Source of the DNA: JBHJHK01 sp050330975
GTDB lineage: Bacteria > Pseudomonadota > Gammaproteobacteria > Competibacterales > Competibacteraceae
NCBI GenBank assembly: GCA_050330975.1
Contig: JBHJHK010000472.1
Span: 1-5,519 of the forward strand
Direction: 5' to 3'
DNA: 5,519 nt
In this document: positions 5,249 through 5,519 of the stretch, in pieces
How positions within the stretch are numbered: position 1 is the first letter of the stretch
Layout of the letters: the number at the start of each line of letters is the position of its first letter
The notes under the pieces: generated by a model
Told to the model about the DNA's origin: nothing
Databases searched by the model: none
The model's input: the letters and a program-made list of their open reading frames with translations, nothing else
Made by a program: the position numbers and the translations under genes

Positions 5249-5519
5249 GTGGGGGAAGGGGCGGATCGGGTGTGGGTGCTGGGAGTCCGCCATTTTGGCG
5301 TCGGCTCGGCGGAGCGCGTGGTCCGGGCCCTAGAGCGCATCGAGCCCCAGTGCATCTTGGTGGAGGGCCCCGCCGATGGCAACGCCCTGGTGTCGTGGCT
5401 GGATCACCCCGAATTACTTACCCCCGTGGCGGTGGTGGGATACGCCGCCGCGAGCCCGCCCCCCTGGGGCGGCGATCCCGAGGCCCCAAGTTGCCCCGCC
5501 GGTCGAGGCCCGGCCATAT
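5249..5519 (+). CDS. DUF5682 family protein (N-terminal part, 3' cut by window edge)
   Basis: The frame is open from GTG 5249 to the end of the window, giving 90 complete codons. The first 65 or so residues carry the family's N-terminal signature: a short hydrophobic strand VWVLGVRHFGVGSAERV (residues 8-24), then CILVEGPADGNAL, then LDHPELLTPVAVVGYAA. The G-[IV]-R-H-x-G-x-G-S and EGPAD patterns are what I know from DUF5682 proteins, which resemble the fold of TraB/ChaN-like domains; family members are usually several hundred residues long, so most of this protein is outside the window. From about residue 66 the sequence becomes Pro/Gly-rich and I do not see the aromatic FSPEW-type motif that often follows; it may lie beyond the edge or be divergent. 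DUF5682 genes accompany MoxR and VWA genes (E. coli YehM is, as I recall, a relative). The biochemical role is unknown. It probably shares the operon of the ATPase. Confidence 0.85.
   Translation, partial: MGEGADRVWVLGVRHFGVGSAERVVRALERIEPQCILVEGPADGNALVSWLDHPELLTPVAVVGYAAASPPPWGGDPEAPSCPAGRGPAI

Noticed and set aside
1..5519. tRNA, rRNA, CRISPR arrays, insertion sequences or attachment sites.
   Set aside because: The window is almost wholly protein-coding; I saw no regularly spaced repeats, transposase motifs, terminal inverted repeats or RNA-gene signatures.

Overview
The window comes from a GC-rich bacterium (roughly two thirds G+C by eye). All five genes are on the + strand and packed tightly. 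The phylum cannot be fixed from this stretch: the gene families present occur in cyanobacteria, actinobacteria, proteobacteria and others. Frequent TTG, CCC and GGG codons would fit a GC-rich cyanobacterium, but I saw no HIP1 (GCGATCGC) site. Base and codon use look alike across the window, so nothing suggests a recently inserted block.

Region 1 (1-1551) is the 3' part of a hybrid sensor histidine kinase. It holds the dimerisation/phospho-acceptor domain, the ATPase domain and two tandem receiver domains. Its sensor part lies before the window. Region 2 (1552-1698) is a short intergenic stretch with a perfect TATAAT hexamer, small GC palindromes and a strong Shine-Dalgarno sequence, and it probably begins a new transcription unit.

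Region 3 (about 1663/1699 to beyond 5519) is a compact four-gene cassette. In order it encodes: a 343-residue protein matching the part of cassette-associated SWIM-zinc-finger proteins that normally follows the zinc finger, but without the finger itself; a DUF5691 protein with a HEAT-like segment; a MoxR-type AAA+ ATPase; and the N-terminal part of a DUF5682 protein cut by the window edge. Genes 2/3 and 3/4 overlap by GTGA, and genes 4/5 are 12 bases apart, which points to one translationally coupled operon. This layout resembles the E. coli yehL-yehM-yehP-yehQ neighbourhood and the broader class of MoxR plus von Willebrand A (VWA) systems. A VWA gene is therefore expected just downstream of the window.

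The likely working model is that the MoxR ATPase remodels or loads a target with a VWA partner, and the DUF5691, SWIM-derived and DUF5682 proteins act as adaptors or effectors. The biochemical role of this cassette is not established as far as I know. Points worth a second look are the absence of the SWIM finger, a possible CTG start on that gene, the Glu-Glu Walker B of the ATPase, and long G/C homopolymers inside the coding regions. The cassette itself is a known recurring gene set, not a wholly new system.
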